The notes below the pieces were generated by a model, which worked only from the letters and a program-made list of their open reading frames with translations, made no database searches and was not told the DNA's origin. A program made the position numbers and the translations under genes. Of a DNA stretch of 64,000 bases, positions 53,223 through 60,664 are shown piece by piece. Source of the DNA: Poriferisodalis sp965221945 (GTDB lineage: Bacteria; Actinomycetota; Acidimicrobiia; Acidimicrobiales; Poriferisodalaceae); assembly GCF_965221945.1 (NCBI RefSeq), contig NZ_OZ244925.1:1178001-1242000 (forward strand), given 5' to 3'. Positions within the stretch are counted from its first letter, which is position 1. The number at the start of each line of letters is the position of its first letter.

Positions 53223-54808
53223 GCAGCGCCGTCGGCGAGTTGGGGAGACGCATCGAGTCCACCCCAGTGCGGGTGAGCGGGGCCGCGCTGATCTTCGTCG
53301 CCATCGGCATGGTGATCTCGGCAGGCGTCGCATTCATCGACGGGGGCGGCGGCGCGATGGCGCTGCTGGTCTCCGCAGCGGTCACCACCGGCGTGGGCGG
53401 CACGATGATGGGCAGCGCCACCGAATCGTCGCGAGCGGATTCACCGCTTGCCTTCGCCTCGGTGGCGTGGGCGTGGCTCGCGATGTCGGTGGCGGGAGCG
53501 CTGCCGTACTTGCTCAGCGGGGTGATCCCGTGGAGTGAGGCCGATAATGCGCTGTTCGAGTCGATCTCGGGCTTCACCTGCACCGGCGCCACCATCTTGG
53601 CCGACATCGACGGCGTCACCCACGGGATTCTGTTCTTCCGTTCCATGACCCAGTGGTTCGGCGGCATGGGCCTCATCGTGCTGGCGGTAGGGGTGCTGCC
53701 CGCGCTGAAGATCGGCGGCCTGGAGCTGATCGCCAACGAGGCCCCTGGCCCGACGGCGGATCGGTTCACGCCCCGCATCGCAGCCACCGCCCGGCGGCTG
53801 TGGATCCTGTATGGGGGGCTCACACTTGCCGTTGCGTTGGCGCTCGTGATCGCCGGGATGAGCCTGTTCGATGCCGTCGCTCACGCCTTCACCTCTGTCG
53901 CGACAGGCGGCTATTCCACCCATTCGGCCTCCATTGCGTACTTCGACTCGATCTCGGTCGAGCTCGTGCTATTCGCGGCGATGATCATCGGCGGAGCGAG
54001 CTTCTCGTTGCACTGGCACACGATCATGCGAAGCAGATCGATGCTGCGGGGCTATTCGGAGCTGCGTTGGTACCTGGGTCTGATCGTCGGGTCCGCTGTC
54101 GTGCTGACCGCGCTCAACATCACGCGGAATGGATTTGGGGCCAACGTGCGCGATTCGGTCTTCTACGCCGTGTCGCTGGGGTCGAATACGGGATACGCCG
54201 CCGGCGACTACACCAGCGACGCCATCTGGGCGCCGTCAGCGCAGGTCGTGCTGCTGGTGCTGATGGTGGTCGGTGGAATGAGCGGCTCGACCGCGGGCGG
54301 CATGAAGGTGCTCCGCCTCCAGATCGTGACCCGCTACGCCGTGCGCGAGGTGATCCGGGCGCGCCACCCCCGAGCAGTGCTGCCGATGCGCATCGGCGAC
54401 ACGGTCGTGGCCGAGGAGGTCGCGGCCCGGGCGCTGGGCTTCGTGCTGCTGTATCTGGGGCTCGCCGTGGTCGGCGGGGTGACGATGACGGCGTTGGGCA
54501 ATGACCTCGAAACGGGGTTCTCCGGCGCACTGTCGGCCATCGGCAACGTCGGCCCTGCCATGGGCGCAGCAGGTCCGACTGATACGGCACTGGAGTTCGA
54601 GCGCCACTCGCGGCCCGTGCTGATGGCACTCATGCTCTTCGGCAGGCTTGAGGTGTTCCCGACGATGCTGATGTTCGTGGCGCTGATGCGAGCGGGAACC
54701 CGCTCGCGCTACGGGCGGCTGGCCGCCCATCACGGACCCCGTCGCCTCAGGGGCCAAGGGAGCTGGAAGGTTCGAGTCAGGACCTCGAGACAGAACGCAG
54801 GGGAGTGA
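53219..54808 (+). CDS. trkH: TrkH-family potassium channel subunit
   Basis: 529 residues, about ten TM helices. All four filter loops keep Gly: SGFTCTGATIL, TSVATGGYSTH, SLGSNTGYAAG and SAIGNVGPAMG. QWFGGMGLIVLAVGVLPAL and GGMSGSTAGGMKVLR are TrkH family blocks. It overlaps the first trkH by 4 bases (ATGA) and its 3' end overlaps the convergent lpqB-like gene by 32 bases. TrkA-TrkH1-TrkH2 form one translationally coupled operon. Confidence 0.92.
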   Translation: MSSAVGELGRRIESTPVRVSGAALIFVAIGMVISAGVAFIDGGGGAMALLVSAAVTTGVGGTMMGSATESSRADSPLAFASVAWAWLAMSVAGALPYLLSGVIPWSEADNALFESISGFTCTGATILADIDGVTHGILFFRSMTQWFGGMGLIVLAVGVLPALKIGGLELIANEAPGPTADRFTPRIAATARRLWILYGGLTLAVALALVIAGMSLFDAVAHAFTSVATGGYSTHSASIAYFDSISVELVLFAAMIIGGASFSLHWHTIMRSRSMLRGYSELRWYLGLIVGSAVVLTALNITRNGFGANVRDSVFYAVSLGSNTGYAAGDYTSDAIWAPSAQVVLLVLMVVGGMSGSTAGGMKVLRLQIVTRYAVREVIRARHPRAVLPMRIGDTVVAEEVAARALGFVLLYLGLAVVGGVTMTALGNDLETGFSGALSAIGNVGPAMGAAGPTDTALEFERHSRPVLMALMLFGRLEVFPTMLMFVALMRAGTRSRYGRLAAHHGPRRLRGQGSWKVRVRTSRQNAGE

Positions 54809-55421
54809 GCGGCATCAATTCGCTGAAGTCGCTGACCTGCAGCACACGTGGCAGCTGACCCGGTCGTACCTGGGCGATGGCCCCCGCTCCGTCGGGTAGT
54901 GACTGTGGCAACCCGTCGAGGTAGAACAGCACGCCTTGACTATCACGTGCCAGCGCGGAAGCGGTGAGTACCAGCTGTGCCACGGCGCGAACTCGTTGTG
55001 CCCCCTCCACCTCGAAGAACACCTCATTGAGGTGGATCGACACGACGTTGTTGCGCAACAGCTGCACGTCCACCACTTCGGTGCCTGCCGGGATTGCGGA
55101 TTCGAGGCCGTTCTCGGCTTCGGTCGGCGTCGGGCCGGCCAGCAGATTGTTGAGCGGCGCATCGAGGAAGACAGGTACAGCGAGCGGTCGCTGCAGCTCC
55201 ACGAGAAGACCGTCGCGCAGGAAATACACCGCATGCAGCGATGTCGTGGGGGTGTCGGCCGCCGCACCTACAACTGGCTGGGCATCACGCTCGGGGAAGA
55301 CACCCGCTGGTACTTCGACAGCCCTCGGGGTCTCGTCGGTCGGCAGGCCGCAACCCGCCAGCGCGATGACGCACCCCAGGGACACACCCAGGCACCTCAT
55401 CGCGCCGTTCGGAAATCTCAC
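54777..55421 (-). CDS. GerMN-domain lipoprotein (LpqB-like, shortened)
   Basis: 214 residues from GTG 55421, overlapping the mtrB stop (GTGA). The signal peptide and lipobox are SLGCVIALAGCGLP. The mature part is one GerMN domain: LLVELQRPLAVPVFLDAPLNNLLAGPT, then NVVSIHLNEVFFEVEGAQRVRAVAQLVLTASAL. The position mtrA-mtrB-this matches mtrA-mtrB-lpqB of other actinobacteria, but LpqB has a long beta-propeller after GerMN that is absent here. The convergent trkH overlaps its 3' end, so the propeller may have been lost. It probably binds the outside of MtrB. Confidence 0.82.
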   Translation of the reverse strand: MRFPNGAMRCLGVSLGCVIALAGCGLPTDETPRAVEVPAGVFPERDAQPVVGAAADTPTTSLHAVYFLRDGLLVELQRPLAVPVFLDAPLNNLLAGPTPTEAENGLESAIPAGTEVVDVQLLRNNVVSIHLNEVFFEVEGAQRVRAVAQLVLTASALARDSQGVLFYLDGLPQSLPDGAGAIAQVRPGQLPRVLQVSDFSELMPLTPLRSVSRS

Positions 55422-56848
55422 CGGTGCCCCGCAATCGGCAGCTTGACGACGAAACGTGCACCGCGCTGGCCGTCGACGCGGGATTCGACGTGCACTGAGC
55501 CGCCATGGCGCCGGGTGTGCTCGTACACCAGCGCCAGCCCGAGACCCGCGCCGGAGCCGGCGCCTCGCTTGCGTGCCGCAGCGCCGCGAGTGAAGCGTTC
55601 AAAGACCAACTCGCGCTCCGAAGGCGCTACACCCGGACCGTCGTCCTCGACGGCAACCCGCACGAAATAGCCCGGCCGGGAGATCTCCACCCGGGTGACA
55701 CCGCCACCGTGCTTCTCGGCATTGCGCAGCAAGTTGTCGAAGACCTGTGCGAGACCTCGCTTGTCGCCGATCACGACTGCATCTGTTGCGGCGGGGCTGA
55801 TGGCGAGCTCCACCTCCGGGCCGAGCTGGCCGGAACGGTGCTCGCCGACACGATGCTGTACCAATTCGGTGACGTTGACGAGCCCTCGTTCGAAGACCGA
55901 TCCTTCGGCATCGGGCCGGGAGATCTCCAAGAGGTCCTGCACCAGCTGCTGGAACCTGTCAACTTCTGAAGCGAGCAGATCGAGCGCCGTGGCTCCTTGC
56001 GCCGACAGCTCGTCGCGATGTCCGTTCAGGTAGTCGATCGAACTTCGCAGCGTCTGCAAGGGTGATCTCAGCTCGTGGCTCACATCGGATGCGAATCGGG
56101 CATCACGAGCGATGCGGCGCTCCATCGCATCGGCCATGTCGTTGAACGACTCCACGATCACGGCGAGGTCGGGATCGTCGCTGCGCTCGACGCGTGTGTC
56201 GAAACGGCCATGAGCGATCGAATTCGCAGCGTCGGAGACAGTCGCCAATGGTCGCAGCAAGCGCCCTCCTGCCCATGCCCCGACTGCCACGCCGATCAGA
56301 ACTACCAGCGCTGCTCCGACACCCAGGATGAGGCGCAGGCTTGCGAGGGTGGCCTCGATCTCCGAGAGCGGGACAACTTCGAAATACAGCGTCTCGCTGA
56401 GCTGGGAAACCGCCGAGGGACGCAACCGCAGACCGAGCGCGAGCTGTGGGACGCCGTCGAGGCGGTATCGCATCGCATGGGCCTGGTCGGATCGCTCCAG
56501 CGCAGCCACCAACTCGTCGGGAAGATCGCTGGGAACGAGCGACGGGGATCGCCAGGTATCCGGTCCGGTGCGGACGATGGAACGGCTGCCGCTGAGACTT
56601 GGCAGCGACTCGAGCAACACGGCGAAGTCGGGACTTTCCGCACGCAGCGAACTCTGCACCTGCGTCGCGTTGGCGAAGAACTGGGCCTCGGAGGAATCGT
56701 GGCGCAGACCCAGCATCGAACCCCGGGAGAGGCTGTACGTCATCACGACGAGCAAGAACGCCGCCAGCATCGCACCGAGCGTGAAGGCACCGACGACGCG
56801 GGCGCGAAGCGGCAGCCGGCGCAGCGGGCGCGGCCAGCGAGGCCTCAT
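55418..56848 (-). CDS. mtrB: MtrB-type sensor histidine kinase
   Basis: 476 residues from ATG 56848; GTG 56884 is an in-frame alternative. TM1 (VVGAFTLGAMLAAFLLVVM) and TM2 (LRLILGVGAALVVLIGVAVGAW) flank an extracellular domain of about 130 residues, followed by HAMP (RPLATVSDAANSIAHGRFDTRV). The H-box is SDVSHELRSPL. The N-box DNLLRNAEKHGGG and the G-boxes VEDDGPGVAPSERELVFERF and GAGLGLALVYEHTRRHGG follow. It senses envelope signals and phosphorylates MtrA. The 5' coding end is duplicated upstream (see 56812-56923). Confidence 0.93.
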   Translation of the reverse strand: MRPRWPRPLRRLPLRARVVGAFTLGAMLAAFLLVVMTYSLSRGSMLGLRHDSSEAQFFANATQVQSSLRAESPDFAVLLESLPSLSGSRSIVRTGPDTWRSPSLVPSDLPDELVAALERSDQAHAMRYRLDGVPQLALGLRLRPSAVSQLSETLYFEVVPLSEIEATLASLRLILGVGAALVVLIGVAVGAWAGGRLLRPLATVSDAANSIAHGRFDTRVERSDDPDLAVIVESFNDMADAMERRIARDARFASDVSHELRSPLQTLRSSIDYLNGHRDELSAQGATALDLLASEVDRFQQLVQDLLEISRPDAEGSVFERGLVNVTELVQHRVGEHRSGQLGPEVELAISPAATDAVVIGDKRGLAQVFDNLLRNAEKHGGGVTRVEISRPGYFVRVAVEDDGPGVAPSERELVFERFTRGAAARKRGAGSGAGLGLALVYEHTRRHGGSVHVESRVDGQRGARFVVKLPIAGHR

Positions 56849-56849
56849 G
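56812..56849 (-). repeat. 38-bp direct repeat, copy inside mtrB 5' end
   Basis: Identical to 56886-56923, 74 bases away. It covers the ATG and first 12 codons of mtrB (MRPRWPRPLRRL). Confidence 0.95.
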
Positions 56850-56922
56850 GTTCTCGCCTGCGATCGGCTGCCGCCATTCGACACAGCAGCCGGCGCAGCG
56901 GGCGCGGCCAGCGAGGCCTCAT
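56845..56922 (-). CDS. 25-codon leader ORF made by the mtrB start duplication
   Basis: ATG 56922, one base after the mtrA TGA, encodes MRPRWPRPLRRLLCRM and a basic tail ADRRREP. It stops at TGA 56847-56845, overlapping the mtrB ATG at 56848 as ATGA. The first 12 residues equal those of MtrB. Because the 74-base spacing is not a multiple of three, the copy cannot be joined to mtrB in frame. It may be a coupling leader or a neutral duplication. Confidence 0.55.
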   Translation of the reverse strand: MRPRWPRPLRRLLCRMAAADRRREP

Positions 56923-56923
56923 G
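56886..56923 (-). repeat. 38-bp direct repeat, copy next to the mtrA stop
   Basis: Perfect copy of 56812-56849. The ancestral arrangement was probably mtrA TGA, one base, then mtrB ATG, as still seen in this copy. Confidence 0.95.
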
Positions 56924-57604
56924 TCAGGCTCGCAGCTTGTAGCCCATGCCGCGTGCTGTCGCTACGTAACGGGGGTTGGCCGGGTCATCCTCAATCTTGA
57001 GGCGCAGCCTGCGCACGTGCACGTCGACGAGACGGCCGTCCCCGAAGTAGTCGTACCCCCAGACTCGCTCAAGCAGCTGCTCGCGGCTCATCACTTTGCC
57101 GGGATTGTCCGACAGCTCGCAGAGCAGGCGAAATTCGGTCTTGGTCAGGTGCAACTCTTCACCGCCCTTGCGGACGACACCCTCGTCGGGATAGATCTCG
57201 AGATCGCCGACAGTTCGGGGCAGTCCGTTGCCGTCCACGGTCCGGCTTCGCCGCAACAGGGCTCTGATGCGCGCAGACAGCTCTTTGGGAGCGAAAGGCT
57301 TCGTGAGATAGTCGTCCGCGCCCGCCTCGAGCCCGGCTACGACGTCATGGGTGTCATCGCGGGCTGTGACCATGATGATCGGCACATGACTGATCCGTCG
57401 GATGGCCCGGCACAGCTCGAACCCGTCGAGACCGGGCAGCATGATGTCGACAAGCACGACGTCAGTGCCGTCGGGCGTAAAGCGCTCCAAGGCCTCCTCG
57501 CAGGACTCTGCCTCGCTGACTCGCCAGCCCTCGTCCTCAAGTGCAAGGCGCAGCGCCGTCCGGATCCGTTCGTCGTCTTCGACTGCGAGAACGTTGGTCG
57601 TCAA
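56924..57604 (-). CDS. mtrA: response regulator MtrA
   Basis: 226 residues from TTG 57604. Receiver domain: VLAVEDDERIRTAL (acidic pair), the phospho-acceptor Asp in VVLVDIMLPGLDG, VTARDD and the Lys in DYLTKPF. OmpR-type winged helix: HLTKTEFRLLCELSDNPGKV and DVHVRRLRLKIEDDP, ending RGMGYKL. MtrA controls cell-wall hydrolase and replication genes in actinobacteria. The TTG start overlaps the stop of the upstream small membrane gene. Confidence 0.94.
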   Translation of the reverse strand: MTTNVLAVEDDERIRTALRLALEDEGWRVSEAESCEEALERFTPDGTDVVLVDIMLPGLDGFELCRAIRRISHVPIIMVTARDDTHDVVAGLEAGADDYLTKPFAPKELSARIRALLRRSRTVDGNGLPRTVGDLEIYPDEGVVRKGGEELHLTKTEFRLLCELSDNPGKVMSREQLLERVWGYDYFGDGRLVDVHVRRLRLKIEDDPANPRYVATARGMGYKLRA

Positions 57605-58041
57605 TGCCGTACCGCCTTGTCGTCGGACTGCGAGTCGTTCGGACCACGCCGCGTTCGCGAACCGTGCCGGCGGAGTCTCGCTGAGCTGTGCTGGCGGCGC
57701 CGTGCTGGGGCTTGGTCAGCCCATTCGCTCATCGAGCGCAGTACCAGAGCTGCCAGTGCAGCGACTCCTGCTGCAGCCGCCAGAGCTCCGATGGCTGCAC
57801 CGATGGCTGAACCGCCAAGCGTCGGGCCGATGCACCCCTCAGCGCACTGAAGGATGCTCGTCGCATAGCCCGCGAGGCCTCCGCACACTGCGGCAATGAC
57901 GATCGCACCGAAAGCGACAGCCCGGGCCAACACCGACGGCAGAGCGGTCGGCGCCGCAGTAAGCAGAGCATCGTCGGTACTCATTGCTGTGACCGGCGTA
58001 CTTGCACGACTGTGCCGCTCGTTGTCGCCCTGCGTGCTCAT
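57601..58041 (-). CDS. small two-TM membrane protein upstream of mtrA
   Basis: 146 residues from ATG 58041 (ATG 58050 is possible). Residues about 38-60 and 72-97 are hydrophobic, Gly/Ala-rich helices (GAIVIAAVCGGLAGYATS, IGAAIGALAAAAGVAALAAL) separated by a CxxxC pair (LQCAEGCIG). The C-terminus is basic and disordered (RRRQHSSARLRRHGSRTRRG). Its stop overlaps the mtrA start, so it heads the mtrAB operon. Unknown family; a role linked to MtrB sensing is speculation. Confidence 0.6.
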   Translation of the reverse strand: MSTQGDNERHSRASTPVTAMSTDDALLTAAPTALPSVLARAVAFGAIVIAAVCGGLAGYATSILQCAEGCIGPTLGGSAIGAAIGALAAAAGVAALAALVLRSMSEWADQAPARRRQHSSARLRRHGSRTRRGPNDSQSDDKAVRH

Positions 58042-58168
58042 CCGTGCCATGGTACGGCCACGCACGTGACGGGCTGTCACCCCTGAGACGGTCTGCCCCC
58101 AAGACAACGAACCGCCAGATGCAACCCAGACCACCCGGCAGTCAACACCTCCGTGGCAGACTTCCTGA

Positions 58169-58675
58169 GTGCCGACCGATACGCACCGATGGGCAGTTGC
58201 CGGGGGGATCCTCGCGCGGGACGGCGCGGTGCTCATGGTCAACAACCGGCGGCGCAATGGCAGTACCGACTGGAGCACGCCGGGCGGGGTGGTGGATCCG
58301 GGTGAGACGGTGCTCGGAGCGCTGACCCGTGAGGTCGCAGAAGAAACTGGCTTGCAGGTCTCGGCCTGGGATGGCCCGCTGTACACCGTCGAAGCGGATG
58401 GTCGAGATGGACCTGGTTGGTTGCTGAAGGTGGAGGTTCACGAGGCTCAGCAGTGGAGCGGCGAACTGGATGTCGCGGATCCCGACGGCATCGTGTTCGA
58501 TGCCCGATGGGTACAAGTCGGTGAAGTCGAAGAACTGCTCAGCGGTCAGTACGCCTGGATGGCTGAGCCGCTGCTGGCCTACCTGGACGGAGGTGCTCCA
58601 CGAGGCCATGAGTTCCGGTACTCCGTGACTGGCGACCACCGGACCGGTCTGGTGGTAGCGCCCACGACGCCCTAA
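58169..58675 (+). CDS. Nudix hydrolase
   Basis: 168 residues from GTG 58169. The Nudix box GGVVDPGETVLGALTREVAEETGL follows the GX5EX7REUXEEXGU rule exactly. It hydrolyses a nucleoside diphosphate linked to some group; a MutT-like cleaning role or ADP-ribose/NADH are possible substrates. It is near dinB but in a separate transcription unit, judged by the hairpin and 71-base gap. Confidence 0.9.
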   Translation: MPTDTHRWAVAGGILARDGAVLMVNNRRRNGSTDWSTPGGVVDPGETVLGALTREVAEETGLQVSAWDGPLYTVEADGRDGPGWLLKVEVHEAQQWSGELDVADPDGIVFDARWVQVGEVEELLSGQYAWMAEPLLAYLDGGAPRGHEFRYSVTGDHRTGLVVAPTTP

Positions 58676-58690
58676 GAGCGGCCGATGCGA

Positions 58691-58711
58691 CTTGGGGATC
58701 GGTCCCCGAAG
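58691..58711. terminator. short hairpin between the Nudix gene and dinB
   Basis: CTTGGGGA, loop TCGG, TCCCC-G-AAG: a 5-bp stem extended by 3 bp after one bulged base, placed 15 bases after the Nudix stop. There is no T-run, so the terminator call is weak. Confidence 0.35.
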
Positions 58712-58746
58712 GCGAACTCGTCCAGATCAGTCCGATTGCGCAGTCC

Positions 58747-60126
58747 ATGAGTCGAGCGCGCCATGACCTCCTCGGTGGGTCGGATTCCGACGAGCTTCCG
58801 ATCCTGCATGTCGATATGGACGCGTTCTACGTGGAGGTCGAACGCAAGCGTGACCCGTCACTGAACCGACGCCCGGTGATCGTCGGAGGATCCGGCAGGC
58901 GCGGCGTCGTGGCCTCGGCCAGCTATGAAGCGCGCGCGTCGGGCGTGCACGCCGCTATGCCGACCGCCCAGGCGCGCCGTCTTTGCCCCACCGCCGTCGT
59001 AGTCACTTCTGACTTCTCCGGCTACATCGAGGCCTCGTCGGCCATCGCGGAGGTCTTCGAATCGATCACACCCCACGTGGAACCGATAGCGCTGGACGAG
59101 GCCTTTCTGGATGTCTCCGGAGCTCACCGGCTATTCGGCACATCTCGGGAGATTGCGTGGCTTCTCCGCGATGCGGTACGCGAAGCCGTGGGACTCGACT
59201 GCTCTGTCGGCGTCGCGTCCAACAAGACCTTGGCGAAGCTTGCCTCGGTTGCGGCGAAACCGACCGTACGATCGACCGGACCGGAGCCGGGACTCGGCGT
59301 TCGAGTGGTCGGTGTTGCCGAACAGCTGGATTTCCTGTGGGCTCACCGTGTGGAGGCGCTCTGGGGCGTGGGCCCGGTGACGCTCAGACGGCTCAACGAG
59401 ATCGACGCGTTCACGGTCGGCGACTTGGCAGACAAGTCGGTGGAGCAGCTCGTCGCGGCCGTGGGCGCTGCCCACGGCGCGCACCTCGCCGCGCTGGCAC
59501 AGGGAATCGACGACCGGCCTGTGCACCCAGGCGGGATCCCGCGTTCAGTCAGTCACGAGGAAACATTCGAGACCGACCTCGACGATCCCGATCTCATACG
59601 GGGCGAAACGGTTCGCCTCGCCGATGCCGTCGCATCTCGACTCCGGGCCAGCGGGCTGTCCGGGCAGACGGTGACGGTAAAGATCAGGCATCCCGACTTT
59701 GCGATGCAAACGCGGGCGCACACGCTCCCAGAGCTGTTCCAGACTGGCCGGACGCTCGCCCACGTGGCGCACCGGCTGGTCGGCACGCTGGACACCAGCG
59801 GGGGGATCCGCCTGCTGGGGGTCGGAGTGTCGAATCTGTCCGAGACGGCATCGGCCGAATCGGTGGCCGGGGCGGGACTTCGGGGGGAAAACCTGGCAGA
59901 GTCGCCAGAGCCGTTCCAGCTTGCATTCGATTTGGGTCTGCCTCCAGATGGTGAGAGTGGGCCCGGCGGCGATGCGCACCACGGCCCGACTGGCGATTCC
60001 GAACTCGACCGCAAGCTGGCCGAAGCTCTCGACGCCATTCGCAGCCGCTTCGGCCGAGCTGTGATCGCTCACGGCTCGGCGGCCCTGCGTGACGGTGTGC
60101 CAGGCGAACGCCGCTGGGGCCGCTGA
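58747..60126 (+). CDS. dinB: DNA polymerase IV (Y-family)
   Basis: 459 residues, longer than E. coli Pol IV (351). Catalytic residues: the first Asp in LHVDMDAFYVEVE and DE in LDEAFLDVSG. VIVGGSGRRGVVASASYEAR and SVGVASNKTLAKLAS are family motifs. Little-finger domain near 255-360. The C-terminal about 100 residues have GESGPGGDAHHGPTGD and then a helix DRKLAEALDAIRSRFG. I do not see a QxxLF beta-clamp motif with confidence; QLAFDLGLP at about 404 is the candidate. It carries out translesion synthesis. Confidence 0.92.
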   Translation: MSRARHDLLGGSDSDELPILHVDMDAFYVEVERKRDPSLNRRPVIVGGSGRRGVVASASYEARASGVHAAMPTAQARRLCPTAVVVTSDFSGYIEASSAIAEVFESITPHVEPIALDEAFLDVSGAHRLFGTSREIAWLLRDAVREAVGLDCSVGVASNKTLAKLASVAAKPTVRSTGPEPGLGVRVVGVAEQLDFLWAHRVEALWGVGPVTLRRLNEIDAFTVGDLADKSVEQLVAAVGAAHGAHLAALAQGIDDRPVHPGGIPRSVSHEETFETDLDDPDLIRGETVRLADAVASRLRASGLSGQTVTVKIRHPDFAMQTRAHTLPELFQTGRTLAHVAHRLVGTLDTSGGIRLLGVGVSNLSETASAESVAGAGLRGENLAESPEPFQLAFDLGLPPDGESGPGGDAHHGPTGDSELDRKLAEALDAIRSRFGRAVIAHGSAALRDGVPGERRWGR

Positions 60127-60243
60127 AGACGTCGCGCCCCGAAGCGAGCTGGAAGCGCAATGCATCAGGGGTGCGTGGTAGTAGCACTGAGCACGGTCCT
60201 ACACTGGCATCAACATCGGCAATACAGCATTTGGAGTCTGTGC

Positions 60244-60621
60244 GTGCCGCTCTCAGACGACGAACAACGCATCCTCCTCGAGATTGAGAAGGACTTCTAC
60301 GACACCGACCCGGAATTCGCGCGGGAGGTCTCGGAGACAACGCTGACCCGCCATGCCCTGCGCAACATCCGATGGGCAGTGCTCGGCGGAATCTTGGGCT
60401 TGGTCGGCATCGGCTTGGGTCTGCAAATCCATTTCGCGTTGTCGTTTGTTGCGTTTCTGGTGGTGTTCGCGAGCGCCGTCGTGATCGAGCGAAACGTTCG
60501 CAAGATGGGCAAGCTGGGTCTCGAGAAAGTCTCGGATTCCATCGCGAAGCGCTCTCGACCGAACAGCGCCGACTCATTCGGCGACCGCATGCGGCGCCGC
60601 TTCCGCAACGACCCCAGCTAG
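60244..60621 (+). CDS. DUF3040 membrane protein
   Basis: 125 residues from GTG 60244. It opens with PLSDDEQRILLEIEKDFYDTDP, the DUF3040 signature, followed by two TM helices (AVLGGILGLVGIGLGLQ and ALSFVAFLVVFASAVVI). The C-terminus is basic. Short actinobacterial family without a known function. A longer ATG start at 60160 lacks family resemblance. Confidence 0.88.
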   Translation: MPLSDDEQRILLEIEKDFYDTDPEFAREVSETTLTRHALRNIRWAVLGGILGLVGIGLGLQIHFALSFVAFLVVFASAVVIERNVRKMGKLGLEKVSDSIAKRSRPNSADSFGDRMRRRFRNDPS

Positions 60622-60664
60622 ACCACCTTCGACCGACGCTGCCGCGCTACCACGGCGCGTGCCG

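Noticed and set aside
56075..57850. 591-codon plus-strand open frame
   Set aside because: Antisense to mtrB and mtrA, both of which have complete family motifs; low-complexity translation.
58676..58746. LexA/SOS box upstream of dinB
   Set aside because: No sequence close to the actinobacterial TCGAAC-N4-GTTCGA palindrome; only a small GGGGA/TCCCC hairpin.
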